DNA from: Incurvaria masculella
Taxonomy: Eukaryota; Arthropoda; Insecta; Lepidoptera; Incurvariidae
Length of the DNA stretch: 64,000 bases
Direction: 5' to 3'
Assembly: GCA_946894095.1 (NCBI GenBank)
Contig: OX335655.1
Coordinates: forward strand, 930,001 to 994,000
Position 1 is the stretch's first letter; each line of letters opens with the position of its first letter. Both the position numbers and the translations under genes were made by a program. Under the pieces are notes generated by a model that was not told the DNA's origin, did not search any database, and saw only the letters and a list, made by a program, of their open reading frames with translations. Positions 41,101-49,300 of this stretch are shown piece after piece.

Positions 41101-44100
41101 CCCGCACCTCCCGCCGCTACACCGCCTCCTGCGCCGCAACAGGCGCCCGACGAGCGGAAGCGGGAGGTAGTCCTGGCCTTTGTTGTCATTTTTCAGAGAA
41201 ACGGAACCCGGCAACACAGAGAGACGACACCCGTCGCTAACAATTGTACTGCGGATCGCGCGACGCCACCACGAGCAGCTCTCGTCCGCGAAGAACAGCC
41301 GCAGCGAGCGCATCTGGCTGAGGTCCACGGAGAACCTGCGGCAATGCACCGAACATTGTACTGCGACTCGCGCGACGCCACCACCAGCTGACCGCACGAG
41401 CAGCTCTCGTCCGCGAAGAACAGCCGCAGCGAGCGCATCTGGCTGAGGTCCACGGAGAAACTGCGGCGATGCACCGAATATCGTATTTTTGTATTTATTT
41501 ATTTCATTTTATTTGAATTAGCCCGGGTACGCAGGGTACCAACGTTTCGGATGTAAAGATTGGACTATTTTTATAAGTAATATTTTTAACCGACTCCAAA
41601 AAAGGAGGAGTTACCTCAGAACTTTCGCCTGGATGAACCGATTTTATTTGAAAGCTGGTGCTTCCCGTGTGGTCCCATTTCAATTTGGTTTAGTTCTGAC
41701 AATGACATCTATGAGAAAATCATTTAAGGTGGCTCAACCCTCTCATTTCCCCATACAAAAGGGGAAAGAAGATCACGCCCATATTTCTTGTCAGAGATCC
41801 CAAATTTTGCTCAAAATAGATTTATTTGATCGAACTAGATGTCTGATGACCGTTGGCATTGTAAAATTGTGTTTGGTTTCTAAGTTATAAGGTCCGAAAG
41901 TTCGAATTTTTCGCGCGTTTTATACAATAACTTTGGAGGTGGATTACGCAATGATAAAGTAAGAACATCTTAAAAAAATTAGTCATCAGACATAGCTAAT
42001 TTAATCAAAAATTATAATCTATTTGGTTTTTGTTAGATTTTTGACTACAGCGGTCGTGGTTTACTTTTAGCTATAAGTCGTTTTGTAATAAACATTTTCG
42101 TAAATCTCACCAATTCATACAATATGCACATTGTCTTTTTTGTGGACATGTTGCATCTTCTTCATCATGGAGCCTGTCTTTTTCTTTGAAACAGAGAAGG
42201 TCCCAGAGCGCAACAGCACGGTTTTGTACCTTGCCCGCGAACGAGTTAGTCCCGGCGGGAAGGGCCACCTTAAGTCGTAGATTTGCATTAAGTATGTGCG
42301 CGACAAATGGACGAATAACTCCTATCACGGCAACCGATTTCGATTCTTTTTTTATCGGAAAGGACGTGTACAAATTAGTTAGTGTACTTCAGATTCACAA
42401 AAAAATTAACAAATAAACAAAAACATCCGACTTCAAAGAAAAAGTATTCCAAAACCAATTAACATGCACTAAAAAGTAAAAAAATACTGCCATTTTTGTA
42501 GTTACGATTATTGTTATTTTTAGGGTTCCGTAACCAAAGGGTACCCAAATGGAACCCTATTACTAAGCCTCCGCTGTCCGTCCGTCTGTCACAGGGCTGT
42601 ATCTCATGAACCGTAATAGTTAGGCAGCTGACATTTTCACAGAGTATGCTAAAAAGAACTACTTTACGTATACGTATATTCGTAAAGTAGTTCTTTTTAC
42701 AGGGATCTTTCTTGAATAAATGTGTCCCTACTTCACGGTCGATTATAAATGCATACATGTCACATTTCGTGGTTGGGTTAGCCCCTCCGGGTCGGTACCA
42801 TCGCATTGGATGAAAATATCTTTCAATTTATCGTATGTTCCATCCAGTTCAATGTGGCCGTGATCATAAAAGGAAGGCCCTGGTATGTCACCTTATTCCT
42901 ACGGGAATGCGATGTGTTAGGTTAATATTGTGACGGCGCGGCGGGTGTGGTATTAGCTCTGCAAGTCCAGTTACAAAACAAAATAATGTAAAATGAAATC
43001 ACCAGATACATTTGTGCTAGTCATTAAACGATATTTTTTCACCCAAATCATTGAAGCCGTAATCCTAAAGAAGATCTAACGGAATGAAAGCTACATACTA
43101 GTAGGGCTTTTGATTAAGCAATATGATCGTATGGATTAGCATCACTAAATTGGTAATAGCTGCATACATAATAAACAGGAACGGACCATCTCTATGTGTA
43201 AAAAATATGTAGATTTAATATTATTTGAGTCTTAAATGTTGTCAATGTAATCGCTGTTTAACGGCCCATTTTGTTCAACGGCAACGGATTATAGACAACT
43301 AGCGGCCCGCTCCGGCTTCGCACGGGTATGAAATATATCTGAATGGCTCCCGCAGCCCCGTCCGGCCGGTACCGCCGCAAACGCTACGTCCCGCAATTTT
43401 TAAATCTGTAATATCTTCGAAAATATTTATTTAAATCATATGCTGTAATGGGCCATATAGATCTATATTAAATCAACAATGTATTAAGATATTTAATTGG
43501 ATAAGGATTAATGCTGTATTGGTTAAAATCGCTTCGAAAATTAGCCATAATTTGTCGTAAAAAGTAAATGACAATAAAATGTTATTGTGGGATATCCATA
43601 AGAGATAGAAATATACCATCGCGGAGTTTACTGTAGACCTTTTCAATGTGTACAATACTTAGTACATTATTTTGATAAATCTCGTAGGGTTCAGCCTGCG
43701 TTTGCAATGTAAGCGGAATAAAAAATTTTTTTTACATCACATTGGAAACCTCAAAAATAACAGTACTTCTCCACTATTTAAAGCATGTTATTATACATAT
43801 AAGCCTTCCTCTTCAATCACTCTATCTATTAAAAAAAACCGCATCAAAATCCGTTGCTTAGTTTTAAAGATTTAAGCATACATGGGGATATAGGGACAGA
43901 GAAAGCGACTTTTACGATGTAGTGATTTGACAAATCTCGTAGGGTTCAGCCTGCGTTTGCAATGTAAGCAGAAAAATGATTTTTTAAGCTATTGCATAGC
44001 TTCTATCGAGGGCCTTGAGCGCGGGGATCCAGAAATTCCGTAACGAAAAAAAACCTCAGGCTCCCCACTCCGACGGGCACGGAGGTGTGTGCCGGTAGCG

Positions 44101-45372
44101 CTACTTCACACCAGGGGGAGCGGGGCCGGGGGCGGCGGCGGGAGCGGCGGCGGGGGCGGGCCAGCATAAGTTGATACAAAATGCTATGCAATAGCTTTAC
44201 CGCGGTAGTCCCCGAGTGCCACACGTCTTTTTTTATGACATCACATTGGAAACCTCAAAAATAACAGTATTTCTCCACTATTTAATGGATGTTATTATAC
44301 ATATAAACCTTCCTCTTTAATCACTCTATCTATTAAAAAAAACCGCATCAAAATCCGTTGCGTAGTTTTAAAGATTTAAGCGAACATGGGGATATAGGGA
44401 CAGAGAAAGCGACTTTGTTTTATACTATGTAGTGAAAAGGGCATTTCCGGGAGCGCAATTACCGCGAAAATATTCGGCGGGAAATGTGTTCAGTTTAAAA
44501 ATACACAATCGTACGTACCTTCTGCACTTTATCGGAGCTCGTCTATGAGGCACTGGAGAGCTGTGCACACTGTCAGGAAAAGTCAGGTTGTGCTTGAGTG
44601 CCAAGAACTCCGGGGTCGACATCCAATTAGGATTGCCTTCGTCGCAAGAGCTCATAGAGAGCGACCGCATGAACCTATCACCGGACATCGAGCCATCTGG
44701 AGTCAGCTCGACGTTTTCTATGGTAGGATTCGCTATAGTGATGTTCACAGATGTCATGGATTGCGAGCGAACGTGGCGATCTTTCGACTCAGATTCCAGA
44801 GAGCTGCCGTCATTCGTTGATCGAATGTGACTCTTTGAATCCGGCGAGAGATCATCGCGGGCTCCGTCGCTGAAGACTTTGGAGTCGTTAGATTTGATGC
44901 TCTGCTTGTCCGAGTTAGAGTTAAGACTGTTCGTTTCTGAGCAGTCCGAGAAGGCGACTTCGTTGTTGCTGTCGAGTTTTTTTGACGGAACTGGATCGAC
45001 GCTCTTCGATTTGACGTACGGAATGACCTTAATTCTGGCCTTATCTACTTCGGAGGGTTCCGTTTCAATAGGGCTCGATTCTACGGCCGACGGGCACTTC
45101 CGAAGGGTAGTGTTCGGTATCCAGTTGAGGAATAGCGTTGGCCGTTTGGCATTGTTGTGCTGGTCGGTGAATATTTTTGTCGTGACGGTGAGGTAGCCCG
45201 GGTGGTGGATGACATCGAATTCGTGGCGCGCGACGGTCGGCGGGTGCACGCATACGTTGTTCTTGCAGAATATAACCTCGTTGTCGGCGTAGTCCGGCGG
45301 GTCGAGCAGTTCGCAAGGCTCGAGGCCCAGGAACAGGCTCGAAGCGCGCCGTATGATATCCGTGAGCGGCAT
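29165..45372 (-). CDS. TBC1D16: TBC1 domain family member 16, Rab GTPase-activating protein (seven exons)
   Basis: Minus-strand exons 45372-44519, 34696-34452, 33770-33269, 32314-32170, 31561-31455, 30226-30045, 29355-29165. All donors are GT and acceptors AG, and phases fit, giving 741 codons plus TAG (human 767). The start MPLTDIIRRASSLF parallels human MSLGRLLRRASS; NEVIFCKNNVCVHPP, MRSLRLFFADES and GQLVVASRESQYK follow. The TBC domain spans exons 3-6: arginine-finger motif IEKDVVRTDRGNPFF, glutamine-finger motif YTQGMSDL, then ETFWCFVGLMQ, FCHRWILLCFKREF and WEACWANYQTDYFHLF. The C-terminus has KARGLLHQFRQLPRIPCSL. The family member in vertebrates is a GAP for Rab4A in endosome recycling. 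Exon 5 (107 bp) was found by homology and splice sites. Intron 1 (9.8 kb) contains an LTR element and 14 extra partial copies of exon 2. Confidence 0.94.
30291..30800. mobile_element. Foldback element carrying a tRNA-like sequence
   Basis: Left arm (~30346-30451) reads agcgacatctacatttgaag ... tattggtcgtgacattcg ... gaagcaggattcgaacctgc; the right arm (~30689-30797) is its inverse. Each arm therefore contains the T-arm and 3' acceptor part of a tRNA; the right arm extends into an almost complete tRNA-like gene (30641-30714). Same family as 25190-25495. It is in TBC1D16 intron 5. Confidence 0.8.
30641..30714 (+). tRNA. tRNA-Thr(TGT)-like sequence, probably a pseudogene
   Basis: Folds as a cloverleaf: acceptor GCTGGGA/TTCCAAC (one C-A mismatch, one G-T), D stem GCTC/GAGC, anticodon stem GTGGA/TTCAA with one mismatch, T stem GCAGG/CCTGC with loop TTCGAAT. 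Box A (tagctcagttgg) and box B (ggttcgaatcc) are intact. The anticodon would be TGT (Thr), but position 33 is A instead of the invariant T, so a working tRNA is unlikely. It is embedded in a foldback element. Confidence 0.55.
30955..31215 (+). repeat. SINE copy, plus orientation
   Basis: tRNA-related head at ~30950-31012 (cgtggctcaagggtcaggg ... ctgggttcaaatccaggg), then the body in inverse order to the minus-strand copies (cccctactaggtggtaggg, gttggtaccaccgcattgg). It ends near 31215 without a clear tail. It is in TBC1D16 intron 5. Confidence 0.75.
31610..32025 (+). repeat. Dispersed lepidopteran repeat
   Basis: Starts taaccgacttaaaaat, contains ttacctcagaactttcgcc, gtgcttcccgtgtggtccca and gcattaagtatgtgcgcgac, and ends gactcgcacttggccgg. 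The first half matches the uninterrupted form of the repeat split at 41583-42420; the second half matches 14943-15262. Non-coding; class unknown. It is in TBC1D16 intron 4. Confidence 0.65.
32463..32600 (-). repeat. LINE 3' end fragment with (TAA)n tail
   Basis: (TAA)n at 32462-32483 followed by attctttattgctatcata and aagggcggacttattgcc. The microsatellite tail and the following non-coding block are typical of 3' ends of lepidopteran CR1/Jockey copies in minus orientation. No coding part. Confidence 0.45.
34027..34307. mobile_element. Possible MITE in TBC1D16 intron 2
   Basis: caacccaaaaatgtt at 34027-34041 recurs inverted at 34293-34307. Only the outer ~15 bp are clear and no target duplication is certain. 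Confidence 0.35.
34697..36103 (-). repeat. Minisatellite made of TBC1D16 exon 2 splice acceptor plus exon start
   Basis: Copies start with the anchor caatgcaccgaacattg at 34703, 34815, 34927, 35052, 35164, 35276, 35388, 35513, 35625, 35737, 35862, 35974 and 36086; spacings are 112 or 125 bp. Each unit holds, on the minus strand, ~20 bp of intron end (tgcattgccgcag acceptor) and the first 92 or 105 bp of exon 2 up to the codons for SQY. The 112-bp form lacks 13 bp (cagctgaccgcac) still present in the real exon. The copy ending at 34696 continues into the complete functional exon. The array goes on beyond the LTR element at 41243-41473. Units vary by only a few bases. No stop codon occurs in any minus-strand frame. 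Confidence 0.95.
36104..37032 (+). repeat. 5' LTR of the non-autonomous element
   Basis: 929 bp, GC-rich after an AT-rich first 150 bp; AATAAA at ~36216. Differs from the 3' LTR by a 17-bp deletion near 36630 and a couple of substitutions. Confidence 0.93.
37058..40336 (+). CDS. Repeat-rich ORF of the non-autonomous LTR element
   Basis: 1092 codons; the ATG at 37058 is 26 bp after the LTR, the same spacing as in the intact BEL element, and the stop lies inside the 3' LTR. The start (MSATRTARNQTTRAEEP) resembles the BEL Gag start (MSTRETRSRTRAATEEP). Residues ~75-150 form a charged coiled coil (Glu/Arg/Lys-rich). Residues ~185-740 are 16 tandem copies of a 34-residue unit of type RTAAPAAPAAAGPPAATSL plus a variable second half. 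The C-terminal third is basic (Lys/Arg/Pro-rich) without recognised fold. No protease, RT, RNase H or integrase motif exists. It may be a Gag-derived RNA-binding or particle protein; function unproven. It has high GC and codon use unlike the host genes. Confidence 0.7.
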   Translation: MSATRTARNQTTRAEEPASPCTTGSAPCVPLLHDDELERAKMLLATLEAASKSFEDAMSLERPAASIARGRAWLARAALQVIEEVARLERRRVDEERKRDEEEAKQAKLLADEEMEQVKKLVYQRLAEKRAAIMADYAADCARHREKARADAWSPPLLTGGSAGVPPVATTLIGSSSGLKHVATACRTSAPAAPAAAGPPAATSLVVSPTSGLISAATTCRTAAPAAPAAAGPPAATSLVVSPTSGLISAATTCRTAAPAAPAAAGPPAATSLVVSPTSGLISAATTCRTAAPAAPAAAGPPAATSLVVSPTSGLISAATTCRTAAPAAPAAAGPPATTSLVGATTSGLISAASEYRTAAPTAPAAAGPPAATSLVVSPTSGLISAATTCRTAAPAAPAAAGPPAATSLVVSPTSVLLHAATECRTAAPAAPAAAGPPAATSLILSPTSVLLHAATECRTAAPAAPAAAGPPAATSLILSPTSVLLHAATECRTAAPAAPAAAGPPAATSLILSPTSVLLHAATECRTAAPAAPAAAGPPAATSLVGATTSRLISAATTCRTAAPATPVAAGPPAATCLVGATTSGLICTATAGRTAAPAAPAAAGPPAATSLIGATTSGLKHVATECRTAAPTACRTPAPAAPAPAEPPAATSLIVSPTSVLLHAATECRTAAPAAPAAAGPPAATSLVGATTSGLICTATAGRTAAPAAPAAAGPPAATSLVGATTTVLVGPTNVPELAPPPAPASRRRRGRVKNKTKAAASPKRNTSSPEKRLAKSVTARRTAPATAHAPSRRFTVPPVAPVRRRPPRHNQRTRRPMESPRHKELARDETNRGAEASRAGGPANENKTRTAAKLKGKKAAEPPKKKQEASVNSTRFSAEPAEVSSPTPARRHACLVVPPRNGVAGPATAAQVQPPPQQAACSARTAEKEHALDSWKSRRPRQSRHRSRPAHVQRRKHASRRGVLEGHRKQASLLDARVAGYDSPEVGAELHADRAHGEIKPTRYARRRHWIRRRDALPGQRNTHKALRIAASRRNAWDAATSNADSRTQEETQKERQRSTDRRPKRVYTPVVYRGENVGDGQAKKCYVN
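37608..39290 (+). repeat. 102-bp coding minisatellite (16 units)
   Basis: Units of 102 bp (34 codons) with the constant part gggccgccggctgccacgag and a variable part that falls into about five sequence types (VVSPTSGLISA, ILSPTSVLLHA, VGATTSGLICT, etc.). One unit near 38950 has eight extra codons. Types are clustered, pointing to local unequal exchange. Confidence 0.93.
40297..41242 (+). repeat. 3' LTR of the non-autonomous element
   Basis: 946 bp, carries the 17-bp segment missing from the 5' LTR (about 40831-40847). Contains the stop codon of the ORF at 40334-40336. Confidence 0.93.
41243..41473 (-). repeat. Outer end of the TBC1D16 exon 2 minisatellite
   Basis: Two further units (anchors at 41342 and 41467; spacing 112 across the LTR element and 125) separated from the main array by the LTR insertion. 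The outermost copy differs (gagaaactgcggcgatgcac; intron side cgatattcggtgc) and probably holds the original intron junction. Confidence 0.9.
41583..42420 (+). repeat. Dispersed repeat interrupted by a MITE
   Basis: Left half 41583-41723 (ccgactccaaaaaaggagg, cagaactttcgcctggatg, gtgcttcccgtgtggtccca); right half from 42274 (gatttgcattaagtatgtgc). The same segments are contiguous at 31610-31830, so the MITE at 41728-42269 was inserted into this copy. Confidence 0.75.
41728..42269. mobile_element. TTAA-target MITE, family B, copy 1
   Basis: 542 bp between TTAA at 41724-41727 and TTAA at 42270-42273, ends ggtggc and gccacc. No transposase frame. A shorter copy at 60278-60635 shares both ends. 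It is in TBC1D16 intron 1. Confidence 0.75.
42525..42655 (+). repeat. Fragment of the dispersed GTCC repeat
   Basis: agggttccgtaaccaaaggg, ggaaccctattactaagcct, ccgtccgtctgtcac and ctgacattttcacagag follow the order of the copy at 14943-15262. A neighbouring block (gtagttctttttac, ttcacggtcgattata) at 42680-42770 also occurs at 20145-20230. Confidence 0.6.
42765..42975 (+). repeat. Degenerate SINE, plus orientation
   Basis: gggtcggtaccatcgcattgg, gttccatccagttcaatg, aaggaaggccctggtatg and ggtattagctctgca match the SINE body. Head absent. Confidence 0.6.
43298..44440. repeat. Tandem copies of a lepidopteran retroelement 3' end, second copy interrupted
   Basis: A ctagcggcccgctccggctt motif lies at 43300. 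Copy A (~43671-43925) and copy B (~43926-44433) share tctcgtagggttcagcctgc, cacattggaaacctcaaaaa and aaaccgcatcaaaatccgtt. Copy B is split by ~240 bp (about 43986-44229) whose ends contain aagctattgcatagc and its inverse and whose middle is very GC-rich. Non-coding; probably derived from an RTE-like element, but the class is uncertain. It is in TBC1D16 intron 1. Confidence 0.55.
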
Positions 45373-45858
45373 CGCGTCGTTTACATGCCACCGACTTGCC
45401 GCTGCAACGTTATCAGTGGCGCAATAACCTCGCGACGCGCTCTATACGTACGCTGTATCTACACCTACGCAGCGAGCGAGTATTGATCGCTGAATTCCAA
45501 GCGTTCGCAGCAACGTCACGCCTGTGACATAACAATGAATATAAATATGTTGAGAGTACTCGCAGCAAGATTTATATGATTGCTTATGCAAGGACCATCA
45601 ATAATCAGTTTGTTGCAATTGGAGAAAATAAACCCTTTGTAGCCGTATTCAAAGGGCCTATCGCCGGACTAAATAGCATTGAATGGTTAGTCCGGTGCTA
45701 GTCCGCGTACTAAATGACAGCTCACTCTGAATGCGACTGTTGAGTTAGCCTCGACATCGATCCAAAACATAGTAGTAGATAGTCAGAATGATTAAAGAGA
45801 TGAATAATAAAAGATACATCCATGCACTGGATAAATACATGCTGTAGGGTATGCGTAG
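45373..45858 (-). promoter_or_regulatory. 5' flank of TBC1D16
   Basis: CpG-rich close to the start codon (45373-45500), then AT-rich to the edge of the DNA transposon at 45859. It likely contains the promoter. A local palindrome around gccggactaa ... ttagtccggtgctagtccg lies at ~45660-45710. Confidence 0.35.
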
Positions 45859-46355
45859 CGCCCAAGCAGCAATTTTGGTTCTTAATTGGCAATAAAAAGG
45901 CCCTAGGAGCTATTTAAGACTTCAATACCTCAGAACATATTAGCACAAACGAGCGCATATATTGGTATAAACAACCTCCTGGATAGGTCCTGGTGACCAA
46001 AAGGGCCCAGCCACGACAACCTCCTAACAACCTCCTAATGACTATTTAGCCCTGACCTGTTAGCAAGTAAATATTCACGACGAGGGCTAAAATATGGCAT
46101 ATTAGCAAGCGCGTGGTTCTGTCAGTCCCGGTGCGGGCTAAGATATGACCAATTGGCTTCCGCGCGGGCTAAAAATGTGCCTGTTAGCCATGTGTTTGGC
46201 ATGTAGGAGCTCTTGAATGCTTCTTTATGACCAAATAAAAACCATTTTATTGCTATTACCGGGTATCTTTTTTTGCTAGAACCCGACGACGGCACGAAAG
46301 CAATTCGTTTAGCACGTATTTTTGGTTGTTGCAACCATCGATGGCCGCTAACTTG

Positions 46356-49300
46356 TTTATTTATTTATTTATTTATTTATAATAAGGCACACCAACAGTA
46401 CACACACTAAGTTGACAATAAAATATAATTAAATATACTCCAAAGTTGAGTACTACTCTCTCATGGTGTGAGCACCTATTATAGGTGTACACAGCATTCA
46501 GTACAGAGTTGTTCTGTGAATGTATAAACAATTTACAAATACTGAAAAAAAACAAAGAAAACAATACTATAGATGTAGAAAAAAAAATAGAAAACATAAC
46601 GAAAATTCTTTACAATGTGCATCTTAATTAACTAACTTTATTAATAGTAATCTATAACTAACAAGTTAGGAATAATTAATTATAACAGGCATACATTCCG
46701 GACATATGGTTAATAAGAAACTTAGACACTGTTGGCAAGGTGATCAAGATTTTTTCTTTTAAATACAAAGGTGCTGTTGTTAAATATGTCAACATCAGTT
46801 AAGTTGGAAATGCAGTTGTACAATTTACAGATCCTGGGAATAGTGGAGTGGATACCGAGATTAGAATTTGATGTAGGAATAGAAAAAAACGGGTGAAGGT
46901 GAGTCCTAGAGTTGGGGCGTGGAACTTTAATTTTGAGTTTGACAAGAATATCTGGGGCATTAAGGGTACCATTGACCAATTTGTGTATGAAAAGAAGGTC
47001 GAGCATTTGCCTTCGGTGACACAGGGATATCATTTTGAAATGGCACAGACGGGTAGAATAGGGACACCTATGACTGAGCCCGGGAGCGCTAAAAGCGAGG
47101 TGTCTTGTGAATGCACGCTGCAGCCGTTCAATCCTATCTTCGTATACCTTGTAGCAGGGATTCCAAACTGCACTTGCATATTCGAGATTGCTTCTAACAA
47201 GAACGTTAAAGAGTCTAATTTTGGTTTCGGGCTTTTTAAACTCGCTGCAATTTCTTCTTATAAAACCAATCATTTTCGATGCTTTCTTAGCTACGCTGTC
47301 TATATGGTACGAAAACTTTAGACGGGTGTCAAGGATAACCCAAGGTCACGAATTTGGTTAACTTCATCAACATTCTCGCGACCTATACTGTACACGGACT
47401 CAATTTTGCGCTCCCGCCTCGTGAATTTTATATGATGGCATTTTCCGACATTGAGCAGCATATCATTACTTGCACACCACGCGTGTATGCGGTTCAAATC
47501 TTCCTGTAGGAGAAAAACGTCGTCTTGGGAGGCAACTTTCCTAAATACCTTCAAATCGTCGGCAAAGAGCGAGCATTCGCTATTCCAAATACAGTCGACG
47601 ATATCGTTTATAAACAGGATGAACAGTATTGGGCCTAAGTGGGAACCCTGGGGCACCCCAGATGTCGCAATATAAGATACAGACTCATAACCCTTGACAT
47701 GAACTTTCTGAGGTCTTTTTTCCAGGTATGACTTGAACCAGTTGAGCATGGACCCACCAATACCATACTTGGAAAGTTTGCCTATGAGGATATTATGATT
47801 AACTTTATCGAATGCGCTACTGAAATCGGTGTATACTGCATCAACTTGCATACGTTTATCAACCTGTTCGGAGAGTTCAGCTATGTAACTTACAAGATTT
47901 GTTACAGTCGACTTACATGACTGGAAACCGTGCTGTTGTTGTCGAATACATTTTTTAGAGATCCAAGTCAATGCAGGACAGACAATAGATTCAAAGAGTT
48001 TAGAAAATACTGATAGAATTGAGATTGGCCTGTAATTTTTTATGTCTATAACATCACCCTTTTTGTATACTGGCATGATACGAGCTTCCTTCCATTTGGC
48101 AGGGAAACACCCGTCTTTGAGTGATCTATTGAATATATAATAGAGGGGAAGGCTAATTGATGTTGCACAACGTATAGCAAATATGGTTGGGATACCATCT
48201 GGCCCCGAACCTTTGTTAGAGTCTAACTTTTTCAGCTTTTTTAGCACAGTGCGTTCACTGACGGATATAATGTTCAACGAGTCGCAGTTGCTTATGGCGG
48301 TAATATTGCTGTCGATGCTTTCGATCGCGTTAGAAGAGAGACTCAGTCCAAACGTCGAAGCAAACTGTTGGGCGAACAAGTTTGCGATCTCGTCTCCTGA
48401 GGCACCTGTCTTAGTATCGAGTACCATGTTAGCAGGAAGTGAATTAGTGTCCTTGCGTTTACTCTTAAGGAAGCTCCAGAATGCCTTAGGATTACTGGAA
48501 ATGTTGGCTTCAGTTGATTCAATGTATTTTTTATAGCAAGTGGCATAAAGTTTACCACCCCGCGTACGAAGAGACTCGTATTCGAGTTTGTCTAAAGGAT
48601 TACTATATTTGCGATACCTCAATCTTACTTTATTCTTCTCCGCCAATAGTCTAATTAGAGGTCTTGTGAACCAGGGTGGGTACTTGGTACTTTTAGGTCT
48701 CTTTGATGGGACATGTTTTTCAATGATTATTTGAAGGTTTCGATAAAATATGTCGACCATTTCATTCACGTCTTGGCACACTGAAAAAGATGAAGGCCAA
48801 TCAATTTGCTTAAGCTCAGAGTTAATCTTTATATAGTCAGCTAGAAAATATTTTTTGGTATAGTGGTTCTTCATCTGAAGATTGTGTGGAAGCTTAGTTT
48901 CAATAGATAATTCCAATGGAGGATGGTGAGAATCTAATTTACTTAACAGATCTGCCGATCTAGAGAGTTGAATATCGGTAAGATTAGATATAATCAAATC
49001 CAAGCACCTGTTATTACAGTTCTTGACGTCATTAAATTGCCTGAGATTGTTGAGTGACATGAAATCAACAAGAGAGTGTCCAAGCTCATTATTGGTATTG
49101 TGTGAGGCTAGGAACCCTGACTGAGGGTCTACTTCCCAAGAAATAAAATTTAGATTGAAGTCGCCAAGAATAATAACATCATCACAAGATTCCAGCACAC
49201 AGTTGACATTGTCGAGATATGTATTCAATACTTGGGGTTTGGGTGGGGGAGGCATATAAATTGCACATATCCCGATTCTCCTTGCAACATTGTTGATTTT

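Larger units (their letters stand above)
36104..41242 (+). mobile_element. Young non-autonomous BEL-type LTR retrotransposon
   Basis: 5139 bp, LTRs 36104-37032 and 40297-41242 (both tgttggcg...cgctaaca), target duplication ATTGT at 36099-36103 and 41243-41247. The primer-binding site (tggtccttcgagcc, 37034) is the same as in the intact BEL element at 5.3 kb, and the purine tract aggggggagaa precedes the 3' LTR. The interior holds one ORF but no protease, RT or integrase, so it must borrow them from a BEL partner. It is inserted antisense to TBC1D16, in the exon 2 minisatellite. Confidence 0.93.
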
